From Bradyrhizobium ottawaense (lineage in GTDB: Bacteria > Pseudomonadota > Alphaproteobacteria > Rhizobiales > Xanthobacteraceae), in contig NZ_LT629693.1 of the NCBI RefSeq assembly GCF_900099825.1, forward strand, positions 1,984,001-2,048,000: a stretch of 64,000 nt of DNA, written 5' to 3'. How positions within the stretch are numbered: position 1 is the stretch's first letter; every line of letters starts with the position of its first letter. The translations under genes were made by a program, and so were the position numbers. The notes beneath the pieces were generated by a model that worked only from the letters and a program-made list of their open reading frames with translations, made no database searches and was not told the origin of the DNA. Below, piece by piece: positions 42,616 through 51,735 of this stretch.

Positions 42616-42644
42616 AAAAAAGGCCGGGATTGCTCCCGGCCTTT
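42616..42644 (-). terminator. Rho-independent terminator of the glp operon and target of intron copy 2
   Basis: GGCCGGGA and TCCCGGCC pair over eight bases, followed on the minus strand by TTTTTT. It lies about 50 bases after the glpV stop. The intron begins three bases beyond, keeping the hairpin intact. Confidence 0.88.
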
Positions 42645-42656
42645 CGTTATTCGTGG

Positions 42657-42679
42657 ATGGCCGGGTCAAGCCCGGCCAT
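42657..42679. terminator. Second hairpin between glpV and its terminator
   Basis: ATGGCCGGG and CCCGGCCAT form a nine-pair stem with a TCAAG loop, without a T-run. It could protect the 3' end of the glp mRNA or be a repeat fragment. Confidence 0.55.
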
Positions 42680-42692
42680 GACATCTACGATG

Positions 42693-44489
42693 TCACTTCG
42701 CTTCGGCGCGCTTCGGCGGCGATGCCGGCCACGACTTGATCAGCGTGTCGTAGTCGATGGTTTCGCCCTTCGGCTTCTCGTTGGCCAGCTTGCGCTGGGG
42801 CGCGATGTTGCCGTCCTTGGCAGACTTCGCGAACCAGTACTCAGCCGTTTCCTTCTTGTTGAGCTTCGGTCCGCAGGCACCCTGCACCCCCGACTTCTCA
42901 AGCCGTTCCATCACCGAGTCCTGCGCGGCTGCGAGCGAGTCCATCGCCGCCTGCGGCGTCTTCGCACCGGACGACGCATCGCCGATGTTCTGCCACCACA
43001 ATTGCGCAAGCTTCGGATAGTCAGGCACGTTGTTGCCGGTCGGCGTCCACTGCACGCGCGCGGGCGAGCGGTAGAACTCGATCAGACCGCCGAGCTTCGG
43101 AGCACGCTCCGTGAACGACTTGTCCCAGATATCGGACTCACGGATGAAGGTGAGACCGACATGGCTCTTCTTCAGCGACACCGACTTGGACACGATGAAC
43201 TGCAGGTAGAGCCAGGCTGCCTTGCGGCGATCAACCGGGGTCGACTTGAGCAAGGTCGCAGAACCCACGTCCTGATAACCCAGCTTCATGCCGTCCTTCC
43301 AGTATGAGCCGTGCGGCGACGGAGCCATACGCCACTTCGGCGTGCCATCGGCGTTCATGACCGGCAGACCGGGCTTCACCATGTCGGCGGTGAAAGCGGT
43401 GTACCAGAACACCTGCTGGGCAATCGCGCCCTGCGAGGGAACCGGTCCCGATTCGGAGAAGGTCATGCCTTGCGCCTGCGGCGGGGCATACTTCTTCATC
43501 CAGTCGAGATACTTGACGATCGAATAGACCGACGCCGGTCCGTTGACGTCGCCGCCACGCTCGACGGACGAGCCGACCGGACGACAGCCTTCCATTCGGA
43601 TACCCCATTCGTCGACCGGAAGTCCGTTCGGGATGCCCTTGTCGCCGTTGCCGGCCATCGACAACCACGCGTCGGTGAAGCGCCAGCCCAGTGACGGATC
43701 CTTCTTGCCGTAGTCCATGTGGCCATAGACGCGGACGCCGTTGATTTCCTTGATATCGTTGGTGAAGAACTCGGCGATATCTTCATAGGCCGACCAGTTC
43801 ACGGGGACGCCGAGGTCGTAGCCGTACTTGGCCTTGAACTTCGCCTTGTACTCCGGATTGGAGAACCAGTCGTAGCGGAACCAATAGAGGTTCGCGAACT
43901 GCTGGTCGGGCAACTGATAAAGGTGTCCATCCGGCGCGGTGGTGAAGGACTTGCCGATGAAGTCGTTGACGTCGAGCATCGGATCGGTGACGTCCTTGCC
44001 TTCCTTGGCCATCCAGTCCGTCAAGTCGACGGCCTGACCGTAGCGGAAGTGCGTTCCGATGAAGTCGGAGTCGTTGATCCAGCCGTCATAGACATTCTTG
44101 CCCGACTGCATCTGGGTCTGGATTTTCTCGACAACGTCACCTTCCTGGATGATGTCGTGCTTGACCTTGATGCCGGTAATTTCCTCGAAGGCCTTTGCAA
44201 GCGTCTTCGATTCATACTCGTGCACGGTCAGGGTTTCGGAAGTGACGTTGATCTCCATGCCCTTGAACGGCGCAGCGGCCTTCATGAACCACTGCATTTC
44301 CTTCATCTGGTCGTCCTTGGACAACGTCGATGGCTGAAATTCAGAATCGATCCACTTCTTGGCAGCAGCTTCGTCCGCCAATGCGGGCGCGGTGATCGCA
44401 GCGGATGCTGCCATCAGCGCGACTGCGCTTGTCATCATCAAAACTCGGGTCCTGATCGCAGGCCCTTTGCTTCTCTCTAGACGTCGCAT
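42693..44489 (-). CDS. glpV: Glycerol ABC transporter substrate-binding protein GlpV
   Basis: A 598-residue periplasmic binding protein, longer than usual sugar-binding proteins (about 420). The signal peptide runs over residues 1-38 (LMMTSAVALMAASAAITAPALA). The mature part has EFQPSTLSKDDQMKEMQWF, GIKVKHDIIQEGDVVEKIQTQMQSG and the C-terminal PKGETIDYDTLIKSWP, typical of the large GlpV-type binding protein of the rhizobial GlpSTPQUV system that imports glycerol. It is the last gene of the operon and is followed by two hairpins. Confidence 0.88.
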   Translation of the reverse strand: MRRLERSKGPAIRTRVLMMTSAVALMAASAAITAPALADEAAAKKWIDSEFQPSTLSKDDQMKEMQWFMKAAAPFKGMEINVTSETLTVHEYESKTLAKAFEEITGIKVKHDIIQEGDVVEKIQTQMQSGKNVYDGWINDSDFIGTHFRYGQAVDLTDWMAKEGKDVTDPMLDVNDFIGKSFTTAPDGHLYQLPDQQFANLYWFRYDWFSNPEYKAKFKAKYGYDLGVPVNWSAYEDIAEFFTNDIKEINGVRVYGHMDYGKKDPSLGWRFTDAWLSMAGNGDKGIPNGLPVDEWGIRMEGCRPVGSSVERGGDVNGPASVYSIVKYLDWMKKYAPPQAQGMTFSESGPVPSQGAIAQQVFWYTAFTADMVKPGLPVMNADGTPKWRMAPSPHGSYWKDGMKLGYQDVGSATLLKSTPVDRRKAAWLYLQFIVSKSVSLKKSHVGLTFIRESDIWDKSFTERAPKLGGLIEFYRSPARVQWTPTGNNVPDYPKLAQLWWQNIGDASSGAKTPQAAMDSLAAAQDSVMERLEKSGVQGACGPKLNKKETAEYWFAKSAKDGNIAPQRKLANEKPKGETIDYDTLIKSWPASPPKRAEAK

Positions 44490-44564
44490 TTTTTGGTTCC
44501 TCCGGTTGCAGCGACAAACAATACCCAGGCCCGGGTTGACCCCGGATCTGCTCTTCTTCGCTGC

Positions 44565-44891
44565 TCAGACGGTGCGGAAAATCGCAACGGCCGAAGCAAG
44601 CGAAATCACGGTAGCGAGCCACAGGCTCGATATTTCAACGCCCTCCCCGATCGGCAGCGTGAAAAGCGTATCGGTGCCTACAAAGGCCATCCACAGCAGA
44701 TGGATGACGGCGGCGAGTATCAGCGAAACGAACAGGCGGTCGCCGCGCGTCGTCGGAATGCGCAAGATGCCGACGCGTTCGGCTTCGGGATAGGCCACCG
44801 CGAGCCATGTCATCACGCCCAGGGTGAGCGACAGCATCACGAAGAAGATCGCGGTCGGCACCGTCCAGGCCATCCATGCGATGTTTTCCAT
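44565..44891 (-). CDS. glpU: DUF2160 small membrane protein GlpU
   Basis: A 108-residue protein with three membrane helices (about residues 10-32, 51-70 and 86-105) of the DUF2160 family. In rhizobial glycerol operons such a gene (glpU) always sits between the permease glpQ and the binding protein glpV, and its biochemical role is not settled. Position and size agree here. It starts 12 bases after glpQ. Confidence 0.87.
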   Translation of the reverse strand: MENIAWMAWTVPTAIFFVMLSLTLGVMTWLAVAYPEAERVGILRIPTTRGDRLFVSLILAAVIHLLWMAFVGTDTLFTLPIGEGVEISSLWLATVISLASAVAIFRTV

Positions 44892-44903
44892 TGGTGCGCC
44901 CTC

Positions 44904-45710
44904 CTACACCCGGCCGAGCGCGAAGCCGCGCGCGATGTAGTTACGAACGAACCAGATCACGAGCGCTCCGGGGATGATGGTCAGGACGCCGGCCGCGGCC
45001 AGCAAACCCCAGTCCATACCGGCGGCTGAAACCGTGCGCGTCATGATCGCCGAGATCGGCTTGGCGGCCACCGTCGTCAGCGTGCGCGCCAGCAGCAGTT
45101 CGACCCAGGAAAACATGAAGCAGAAGAATGCCGCGACGCCGATGCCGCTGGCAATCAACGGCACCAGGATCTTGATGAAGAAGCGCGGGAACGAATAGCC
45201 GTCGAGGAACGCGGTCTCGTCGATCTCGCGCGGCACGCCCGAAACGAAGCCTTCGAGGATCCACACCGCCAGCGGCACGTTGAAGATGCAGTGCGCGAGC
45301 GCAACCGCCCACGGCGTATCGAACAGCCCGATCGCCGAATAGAGATTGAAGAACGGCAGCGCGTAGACCGCCGCCGGCGCCATCCGGTTCGACAGCAGCC
45401 AGAAGAATAGATGCTTGTCGCCGAGGAAACGGTAGCGCGAAAATGCGTAGGCCGCCGGCAACGCCACCGAGATCGAGATCACGGTGTTGATGACGACATA
45501 TTTCAGCGAGTTGATGTAGCCGGAATACCAGCTCTCGTCGGTAAAAATGCGCATATAGTTGGCGATGGTCGGTTGATGCGGCCACAGCGTCATGGTCGAG
45601 ACGATCTCGGTATTGGTCTTGAAGCTCATGTTGACGAGCCAGTAGATCGGCAACAGCAGGAAGATCAAGAACAGCGAGATGATGAGGCGGCGGCCGGGAA
45701 TCGAATGCAT
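44904..45710 (-). CDS. glpQ: Glycerol ABC transporter permease GlpQ
   Basis: A 268-residue permease of the MalG type with six membrane helices. The cytoplasmic EAA loop that contacts the ATPases is visible as EIDETAFLDGYSFPRFFIKILVPL. ATG 45710 overlaps the glpP stop (TGATG). It forms the membrane channel with GlpP. A longer in-frame reading covering the glpP gene is a shadow. Confidence 0.92.
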   Translation of the reverse strand: MHSIPGRRLIISLFLIFLLLPIYWLVNMSFKTNTEIVSTMTLWPHQPTIANYMRIFTDESWYSGYINSLKYVVINTVISISVALPAAYAFSRYRFLGDKHLFFWLLSNRMAPAAVYALPFFNLYSAIGLFDTPWAVALAHCIFNVPLAVWILEGFVSGVPREIDETAFLDGYSFPRFFIKILVPLIASGIGVAAFFCFMFSWVELLLARTLTTVAAKPISAIMTRTVSAAGMDWGLLAAAGVLTIIPGALVIWFVRNYIARGFALGRV

Positions 45711-46612
45711 CACGCGACTCCCTCTTTGCGCCCGCGATCGGTGCCGGCGTTGGTCATGACGGTGTAGAACACCCAGCAGACGATGATGATGATCAGGTTG
45801 TAGACCAGCGACAGCGCCGCCGCCTTGCCGAGATCGAACTGTCCGAGCGCGATCTTGACCAGCTCGATGGAAACGAACGTGGTCGAGTTGCCCGGCCCGC
45901 CGCCGGTCACGACGAACGGTTCGGTGTAGATCATGAAGCTGTCCATGAACCGCAGCAGCACCGCGATCAAGAGCACGCGATTCATCTTCGGCAACTGGAT
46001 CGCCTTGAACACCGCCCAGCGCGAGCCGCCGTCGATCTGCGCCGCCTGGTAATAGGCGTCGGGGATCGACTTCAGGCCGGCGTAGCACAACAGCGCGACC
46101 AGGCTGGTCCAATGCCAGACGTCCATCACGATGACGGTGGCCCAGGCGTCGAACTCGTTGGAGACGTAGTTGTAGTTGATGCCGAGTCCATTGAGCGTAT
46201 AGCCGAGCAGGCCGATGTCGGGCCGGCCGAAAATCTGCCAGATGGTCCCGACCACGTTCCACGGAATCAGGAGCGGCAGGGCCAGAATCACGAGGCAGGC
46301 GGCGACCGACCAGCCCTCGCGCGGCATCGACAGCGCCACCACGATGCCGAGCGGCACCTCGATCGCGAGGATCACGGCGGAGAAGAACAGGTTGCGGCCG
46401 AGCGAGGCCAGAAAGCGCCCGCCGAGATCGGTCGAGGGATCGAGCAGTTCCTTGAACCAACCGACACCGTTCCAGAAAAACTGGTTGTTGCCGAAGGTGT
46501 CCTGCATCGAATAGTTCACCACCGTCATCAGCGGCAGGATCGCGGAGAACGCGACCACCAGGAACACCGGCAGCACCAGGAACCAAGCCTTCTGGTTGAC
46601 CGTCTTGTCCAT
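45710..46612 (-). CDS. glpP: Glycerol ABC transporter permease GlpP
   Basis: A 300-residue permease of the MalF/UgpA type. After the N-terminal WFLVLPVFLVVAFSAILPLM helix come five more membrane segments and the EAA loop (SIPDAYYQAAQIDGGSRWAVFKAIQLP). It starts on the glpT stop (TGATG) and ends on the glpQ start, so all three genes are translationally coupled. Confidence 0.93.
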   Translation of the reverse strand: MDKTVNQKAWFLVLPVFLVVAFSAILPLMTVVNYSMQDTFGNNQFFWNGVGWFKELLDPSTDLGGRFLASLGRNLFFSAVILAIEVPLGIVVALSMPREGWSVAACLVILALPLLIPWNVVGTIWQIFGRPDIGLLGYTLNGLGINYNYVSNEFDAWATVIVMDVWHWTSLVALLCYAGLKSIPDAYYQAAQIDGGSRWAVFKAIQLPKMNRVLLIAVLLRFMDSFMIYTEPFVVTGGGPGNSTTFVSIELVKIALGQFDLGKAAALSLVYNLIIIIVCWVFYTVMTNAGTDRGRKEGVA

Positions 46613-47697
46613 CAGGCAACCCCCTCGACCAGACGGCTGTCGGCATAGACGTGAACATGGCTGGGATCGAACACCAGCCCGACCGTGTTGTCGGAGACCG
46701 AAAATCCCGGCGGCACGCGCGCGGCAAACTTGGCGTCGCCGATGCGAACGCGGGCGAAGCGGACGCGGCCGAGGTCGTCGATGCGCTCGATATTGGCCGA
46801 CAACAACCCTGAGGCGGGAGCCGCCACGTTGACGAATTCCGGCCGCACGCCGATCTCGATCTTGGCCCCCGCCGGCAGCACGCCGTAATTGCGATGCAGG
46901 CCGATGGTGTGGCCGTCGATCCGCGCCTCGTGGCCGCTCACCATGGCCGGCACGATGTTCATGCCGGGCGATCCGATGAAATAGCCGACAAAGGTATGCG
47001 CGGGCTTGTCGAACAGTTCGGCCGGCGTGCCGCTCTGCACCACCCGGCCGTCATGCATGACGACCACGGTATCGGCAAAGGTCAGCGCCTCGGTCTGGTC
47101 GTGGGTGACGTAGATCATCGTGAGGTCGAGGTCGCGATGCAGCGCCTTGAGTTTCGAGCGCAACTGCCATTTCAGTTCGGGATCGATCACGGTCAGCGGC
47201 TCGTCGAACAGGATCGCGGCGACGTCGGAGCGGACCAGTCCGCGGCCGAGCGAAATCTTCTGCTTGGCGTCCGCCGTGAGCCTGGTGGCCTTGCGGTCGA
47301 GATAGGGCGTGAGATCGAGCAGGTCGGCGATCCGTTTGACCCGCGCGTCGATGTCGGCCTTCGGCACGCCGCGGTTCTTCAGGGGGAACGCCAGGTTTTG
47401 GCCGACCGTCATGGTGTCGTAGATCACCGGAAACTGGAACACTTGCGCGATATTGCGCTTCTGGGTTGACAGCGGTGTGATATCGGCGCCGTCGAACAGG
47501 ATCTGGCCGCTTGAGGGCGCCACGATGCCGGAAATCAGGTTGAGCAGCGTGGTCTTGCCACAGCCGGACGGCCCCAGCAGCGCGTAGGCGCCGCCCTGGC
47601 GCCAGGTCATGGTCACCGGCTTCAGCGCAAATGATTCGACTGGCGCATCATTGCCGCCGTAGGAATGCGCGAGATCGACGAGGTCAATGCGGGCCAT
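46612..47697 (-). CDS. glpT: Glycerol ABC transporter ATP-binding protein GlpT (degenerate signature motif)
   Basis: A 361-residue ATPase with an ABC domain and a C-terminal TOBE-like regulatory region. Walker A is GPSGCGKT (42-49), Walker B with catalytic Glu is LFDEP (E166) and the switch His is H199 (YVTHDQTEA). The signature motif is LTADAKQK (140-147) instead of LSGGQ. The partner GlpS has the opposite defect, so the pair should have one normal and one weak ATP site. The gene starts 12 bases after glpS. Confidence 0.92.
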   Translation of the reverse strand: MARIDLVDLAHSYGGNDAPVESFALKPVTMTWRQGGAYALLGPSGCGKTTLLNLISGIVAPSSGQILFDGADITPLSTQKRNIAQVFQFPVIYDTMTVGQNLAFPLKNRGVPKADIDARVKRIADLLDLTPYLDRKATRLTADAKQKISLGRGLVRSDVAAILFDEPLTVIDPELKWQLRSKLKALHRDLDLTMIYVTHDQTEALTFADTVVVMHDGRVVQSGTPAELFDKPAHTFVGYFIGSPGMNIVPAMVSGHEARIDGHTIGLHRNYGVLPAGAKIEIGVRPEFVNVAAPASGLLSANIERIDDLGRVRFARVRIGDAKFAARVPPGFSVSDNTVGLVFDPSHVHVYADSRLVEGVA

Positions 47698-47709
47698 TTT
47701 GCATTTTCC

Positions 47710-48789
47710 TCAAGTGGAGGCCGGCGCCGCGACCAGGCGGTCGGCGGCGTCGAACACGAAGACATTGTCGGGATCGAGCACGGCATCGAGTACATGGCCG
47801 GGCTGGTATTCATGCACGCCCTGCAGCACCGCCACCCAATTGGATGCATCGCGATTGAGATGCACAAAACTTTCCGAACCGGTGATCTCGGTCACCGTAA
47901 CGGTGGCCTGGAACGCATGGCGGCCGGCGATGCCGTTCGCAACCTCGAGCTGGTGGGCGCGGAAACCTACGCGATACGGACCATCGGAGAGCGAAGCGTA
48001 AAGCCCGGTCGCCGGCGCCTGGATGCCGCCGGCATATTGCACGAAGCCGTTTTTCTTCTCGATGCCGACGAGGTTGAGCGGCGGATCGGAGAACACCTGC
48101 GCCACCCGCAGCGTGTCGGGACGACGATAGACTTTCGAGGTGTCGCCGGCCTGCAGGACCTGGCCTTCCCACATGCAGAGCGTGTCGCCGCCGAGCAGCA
48201 GGGCCTCGGAGGGCTCCGTGGTCGCATAGACGAAGATCGCGCCCGACGCCTCGAAGATGCGCGGCAGTTCGGTGCGCAGCTCCTCGCGCAGCTTGTAATC
48301 GAGATTGGCGAGCGGTTCGTCGAGCAAAACCAGGTCGGCGCCCTTGACCAGCGCGCGCGCAATTGCCGTGCGCTGCTGCTGGCCGCCGGACAGTTGCAAG
48401 GGCGTGCGCTGCAGATACGGCTCCAGCCGCAGCAGGCCTGCCGCCTCCTGCACGCGCTTTTCGATCTCGCCGCGCGGCTTGCCTTGAACGCGCAACGGCG
48501 AGGCGATGTTCTCATAGACCGTCAGCGAGGGATAATTGATGAACTGCTGGTAGACCATCGCGACCGAGCGTTGCCGCACGTCCGCGCCGGTAACGTCCTT
48601 GCCGTCGACCAGCACGCGGCCTGTGGATGGCTTGTCGAGACCGGCGAGCAACCGCATGATTGAGGTCTTGCCCGACAGCGTCGGTCCGAGCAGCACGCTC
48701 AGCGTGCCCCGGTCGAGCGTCAGCGAGACGTCGCGAATGGTCGGGATGCCATCCACGGTGCGCGTGACATGTTCGAGCGTGACGCTCAT
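47710..48789 (-). CDS. glpS: Glycerol ABC transporter ATP-binding protein GlpS (lacks the switch histidine)
   Basis: A 359-residue ATPase. Walker A is GPTLSGKT (35-42), the signature LSGGQQQR (133-140) is canonical and Walker B is LLDEP (E158). The H-loop reads FVYATTEPSEA, with Thr 191 where His is expected. A TOBE-like domain fills the C-terminus. It overlaps the glpD stop by four bases. With GlpT it forms the heterodimeric motor that drives glycerol import through GlpP/GlpQ. Confidence 0.92.
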   Translation of the reverse strand: MSVTLEHVTRTVDGIPTIRDVSLTLDRGTLSVLLGPTLSGKTSIMRLLAGLDKPSTGRVLVDGKDVTGADVRQRSVAMVYQQFINYPSLTVYENIASPLRVQGKPRGEIEKRVQEAAGLLRLEPYLQRTPLQLSGGQQQRTAIARALVKGADLVLLDEPLANLDYKLREELRTELPRIFEASGAIFVYATTEPSEALLLGGDTLCMWEGQVLQAGDTSKVYRRPDTLRVAQVFSDPPLNLVGIEKKNGFVQYAGGIQAPATGLYASLSDGPYRVGFRAHQLEVANGIAGRHAFQATVTVTEITGSESFVHLNRDASNWVAVLQGVHEYQPGHVLDAVLDPDNVFVFDAADRLVAAPAST

Positions 48790-50330
48790 GTCCGTCCTCC
48801 CGCTTCACGTAGGGGACGTTCGCCAGAGGCACGGTTGGCCGCGATCCATGCGTCGAGCGCGGCGATTTCGTCGGATGACAGCCGCAGGCCCAACTTGGAC
48901 CGTCGCCACACCACGTCTTCGGCGGTGCAGGCCCATTCCACCGACATCAGGTACCTGACTTCGCTCTCGGTCAAGCCGGCGCCGAACGACTGGCCGAGAT
49001 CGGCCATCGATTTCGCGTTGCCGAGAACCTTAAGCGCGCGGGTGCCATAGGCGTGCGCCATCCGGTTGGCATGGGCGGTCGAGAGAAACGGATATTTCCG
49101 CACCAGTTCCGCGGTCAGGGCCGCAACCGCCGACACATCCATGTCGCCACCGGGCAACGGCTGCTTGCCGGTCCAGCCTTCCCTGGCCTTGGCGCTGCGC
49201 AAGTATGGCGCGAGCCGTTCCAGCGCCTCTTCCGCTAGCCGCCGATAGGTCGTGATCTTGCCGCCATAGATCGACAGCAGCGGCGCGCCGCCGGGGGTAT
49301 CGAGTTCGAACACGTAGTCGCGGGTCGCAGCCTTGGCTTCGCTGGCGCCGTCGTCATACAGCGGACGGACGCCGGAATAGGTCCAGACCACGTCTTCCGG
49401 CGTGACCGGATTTTTCAGATACTCGCTGGCGGAGGCGCAGAGATACTGGATTTCCTCGGTTGACGCCTTCACCTTCGAAGGGTCGCCGTCGTAATCGCGA
49501 TCGGTGGTTCCAATCAGCGTGAAATCGTCCTGATAGGGGATGACGAAAATGATGCGGCCGTCGGCGTTCTGGAACATGTAGGCGCGGTCGTGCTCATAGA
49601 GCTTGCGCACCACGATGTGGGAGCCCTGCACCAGCCGTACCTTGGCGCGCGCGTTGACGCCGGAGCCCGACGACAGCACCTGCTCGACCCAGGGACCGCC
49701 GGCATTGACCAGCGCGCGCGCTTGGATGGTGCTGCGCACGCCGCTGATGGTGTTCTCGACGGTGACCTGCCAGATGCCGTCAACCTGCGTGATCTCGACC
49801 GCGCGGGTGCGGGTGTGAATTTCCGCGCCGCGATCGGCCGCATCCCGCGCCGTGAGCACGACCAGGCGCGCGTCGTCGACGAAGCAATCGGAATATTCGA
49901 AGCCCTTGGTGTAGCGGTTGGCGATCAAGGGTTTTCCCACCTCGTCATGGGCGAGATCGACCGAGCGGGTCGGGGGCAGCAAATGCCGGCCGCCGATGTG
50001 ATCGTACAGAAACAACCCCAGCCTGAGCAGCCAGGCCGGCCGCAAGCCGGAATGGTGCGGCAAAACGAAACGAAGCGGACGGATGATGTGGGGCGCGATC
50101 TGCCAGAGGATTTCGCGCTCGATCAGCGCCTCGCGGACCAGCCGGAACTCGTAATATTCGAGGTAGCGCAGCCCGCCATGCACCAGCTTGGTCGACCAGG
50201 ACGACGTCCCGCTCGCCAAGTCATTCATTTCGCAAAGGAAAACGGAATTTCCCCGGCCCGCCGCATCGCGCGCGATGCCGCAGCCGTTAATGCCGCCTCC
50301 AATGATGGCGAGGTCGAATACCTTGTCCAA
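48786..50330 (-). CDS. glpD: Glycerol-3-phosphate dehydrogenase
   Basis: A membrane-associated flavoenzyme that oxidises glycerol-3-phosphate to dihydroxyacetone phosphate and passes electrons to quinone. The FAD-binding motif DLAIIGGGINGCGIARDAAG is at the N-terminus; NDLASGTSSWSTKLVHGGLRYLE and TYSGVRPLYDDG are GlpD hallmarks. The family N-terminus (DKVFDLAIIGGG) points to TTG 50330, giving 514 residues; an upstream in-frame extension to 50417 would run through the operator-like repeats. It overlaps glpS by four bases. Confidence 0.93.
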   Translation of the reverse strand: MDKVFDLAIIGGGINGCGIARDAAGRGNSVFLCEMNDLASGTSSWSTKLVHGGLRYLEYYEFRLVREALIEREILWQIAPHIIRPLRFVLPHHSGLRPAWLLRLGLFLYDHIGGRHLLPPTRSVDLAHDEVGKPLIANRYTKGFEYSDCFVDDARLVVLTARDAADRGAEIHTRTRAVEITQVDGIWQVTVENTISGVRSTIQARALVNAGGPWVEQVLSSGSGVNARAKVRLVQGSHIVVRKLYEHDRAYMFQNADGRIIFVIPYQDDFTLIGTTDRDYDGDPSKVKASTEEIQYLCASASEYLKNPVTPEDVVWTYSGVRPLYDDGASEAKAATRDYVFELDTPGGAPLLSIYGGKITTYRRLAEEALERLAPYLRSAKAREGWTGKQPLPGGDMDVSAVAALTAELVRKYPFLSTAHANRMAHAYGTRALKVLGNAKSMADLGQSFGAGLTESEVRYLMSVEWACTAEDVVWRRSKLGLRLSSDEIAALDAWIAANRASGERPLREAGGRT

Positions 50331-50368
50331 CGAACGCTTCCCCGGCGGTCGCCTCTTCACTTCGGCGA

Positions 50369-50410
50369 TTTCGCTTTCGGATTGGATTAAATCACAACGG
50401 AAAACGAAAG
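50369..50410. promoter_or_regulatory. Candidate GlpR operator before glpD
   Basis: TTTCGCTTTCGG (50369-50380) and CGGAAAACGAAAG (50398-50410) form an imperfect inverted repeat 18 bases apart. DeoR/GlpR repressors bind TTTCG-type repeats, and glpR is the next gene upstream. The site lies 39 bases before the chosen glpD start, so bound repressor could block the glpD-glpV transcript. Confidence 0.55.
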
Positions 50411-50477
50411 CAAGCAAAAGTGGGAACCTAGCGGCGGAATTCGTCGCGACAGCGCAGGTTGGCTTCGAGCGAGCGGG

Positions 50478-50662
50478 GGCTACATCCTTCGAGACGGCGC
50501 GGAGCCTGTCATCGGGCGCGCATTCGCGCGACCCGTTGGCGCCTCCTCAGGATGAGGTCCAAGAGCAAAACCAGCCGAGAAAACCTGGACCCCCGGTGAG
50601 GAGCACGGCGAGGCCACGCGTCTCCGGACGAAGCTTCGCTTCGCCTTGAGGACCATGAGGCC
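50478..50662. repeat. Intergenic repeat cluster between glpR and glpD
   Basis: GCTACATCCTTCGAGACGGCGCG, GTCATCGGGCGCGCATTCGCGCGACCCGTTGGC and CCTCCTCAGGATGAGG follow in series, then CCACGCGTCTCCGGACGAAG and GAGGACCATGAGG. These mix the repeat types seen at 12046, 24788 and 34515, so at least two repeats have nested here. No gene is seen in 50418-50684. Confidence 0.75.
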
Positions 50663-50684
50663 GAGATCGGGCAGCAGCTCTTTG

Positions 50685-51512
50685 CTACTTCAAACGCACG
50701 ACCGTCGAAGGCTCCGCCGCCGGCTCGTCGATATCAGCGGCCGGCTTGTCCATCGCCTCGACCACCTCGATGCCTCGGCTGTGGCAGATATTGGCGAGGC
50801 CGGCGGGCAACGCAGCGTCGGTGACGAAGGTCTGGATCTGGCTGATATGGGCGATGCGCACCGGCGCGCTTCGGCGAAGCTTGGTGCTGTCCGCCACCAG
50901 CATGACACTGCGTGCGTTGGCAATGATCGCTTGCGCCGCCTGCACCTCGCGATAGTCGAAGTCGAGCAGCGCGCCCTCCTCGTCGATCGCCGATGCGCCG
51001 ATGATGGCGTAATCGACCTTGAACTGACCGATCAGGCTGATCGCGGTGGAACCGATCACGGCGCCGTCGGCACGGCGCACCGCGCCACCAGCCACGATCA
51101 CCTCAATGCGCGGGTGCCTGTAAAGCAGCATCGCGACATTGAGGTTGTTGGTGATGACGAGCAGGTCCTCATGCGAAGTCAGCGCGCTCGCGACTTCTTC
51201 CGTCGTGGTGCCGATGTTGATAAACAGCGAACAGCCGTTCGGAATCCGCGACGCCGCGGCGATCCCGATCGCCCGCTTCTCCTCGGCGGCGACGAAGCGC
51301 CGCGCCTCATAGGCCAGGTTTTCGACGCCGGAAGCGATGATGGCGCCGCCATGGATGCGGGTCAGCGAACGCTGGTCGCAGAGATCGTTGAGGTCCTTGC
51401 GGATGGTCTGCGCCGAAACCTCGAAACGCCGGGCAAGATCCTCCACGATCACACGGCCGGAGGCGCGGGCGATATTGAGAATTTCAGTCTGGCGGTTGGA
51501 CAATCCGGCCAT
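50685..51512 (-). CDS. glpR: DeoR-family transcriptional regulator of glycerol genes
   Basis: A 275-residue repressor. The N-terminal winged helix (SNRQTEILNIARASGRVIVEDLARRFEVSAQTIRKDL, then LTRIHGGA) is the DeoR pattern, and the C-terminal sugar-phosphate isomerase-like domain (LFINIGTTTEEVASAL) binds an effector, in GlpR glycerol-3-phosphate. It precedes glpD on the same strand and probably controls the operon through the TTTCG-type inverted repeat. The identity as GlpR rests on context. Confidence 0.87.
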   Translation of the reverse strand: MAGLSNRQTEILNIARASGRVIVEDLARRFEVSAQTIRKDLNDLCDQRSLTRIHGGAIIASGVENLAYEARRFVAAEEKRAIGIAAASRIPNGCSLFINIGTTTEEVASALTSHEDLLVITNNLNVAMLLYRHPRIEVIVAGGAVRRADGAVIGSTAISLIGQFKVDYAIIGASAIDEEGALLDFDYREVQAAQAIIANARSVMLVADSTKLRRSAPVRIAHISQIQTFVTDAALPAGLANICHSRGIEVVEAMDKPAADIDEPAAEPSTVVRLK

Positions 51513-51735
51513 GGCAGCACCCTGGAAATGAGGCCCTCATGGTGCGGCTGTTCTGCGATGCGGTCAACGAGGCAGATCAGCTGCAAGGGCGGCCGGCCGG
51601 GCCAAACAACGAATCCTGGTTAAGACGATTGGCGCCGGAAGCGGTACCTGCCGTTCGCAACCGCACCATGCACAATCCTCGACAAGGCAACGCGCGGCTG
51701 CAACACTGGTTTCACAACCAAAAATGGAGGAAGCG

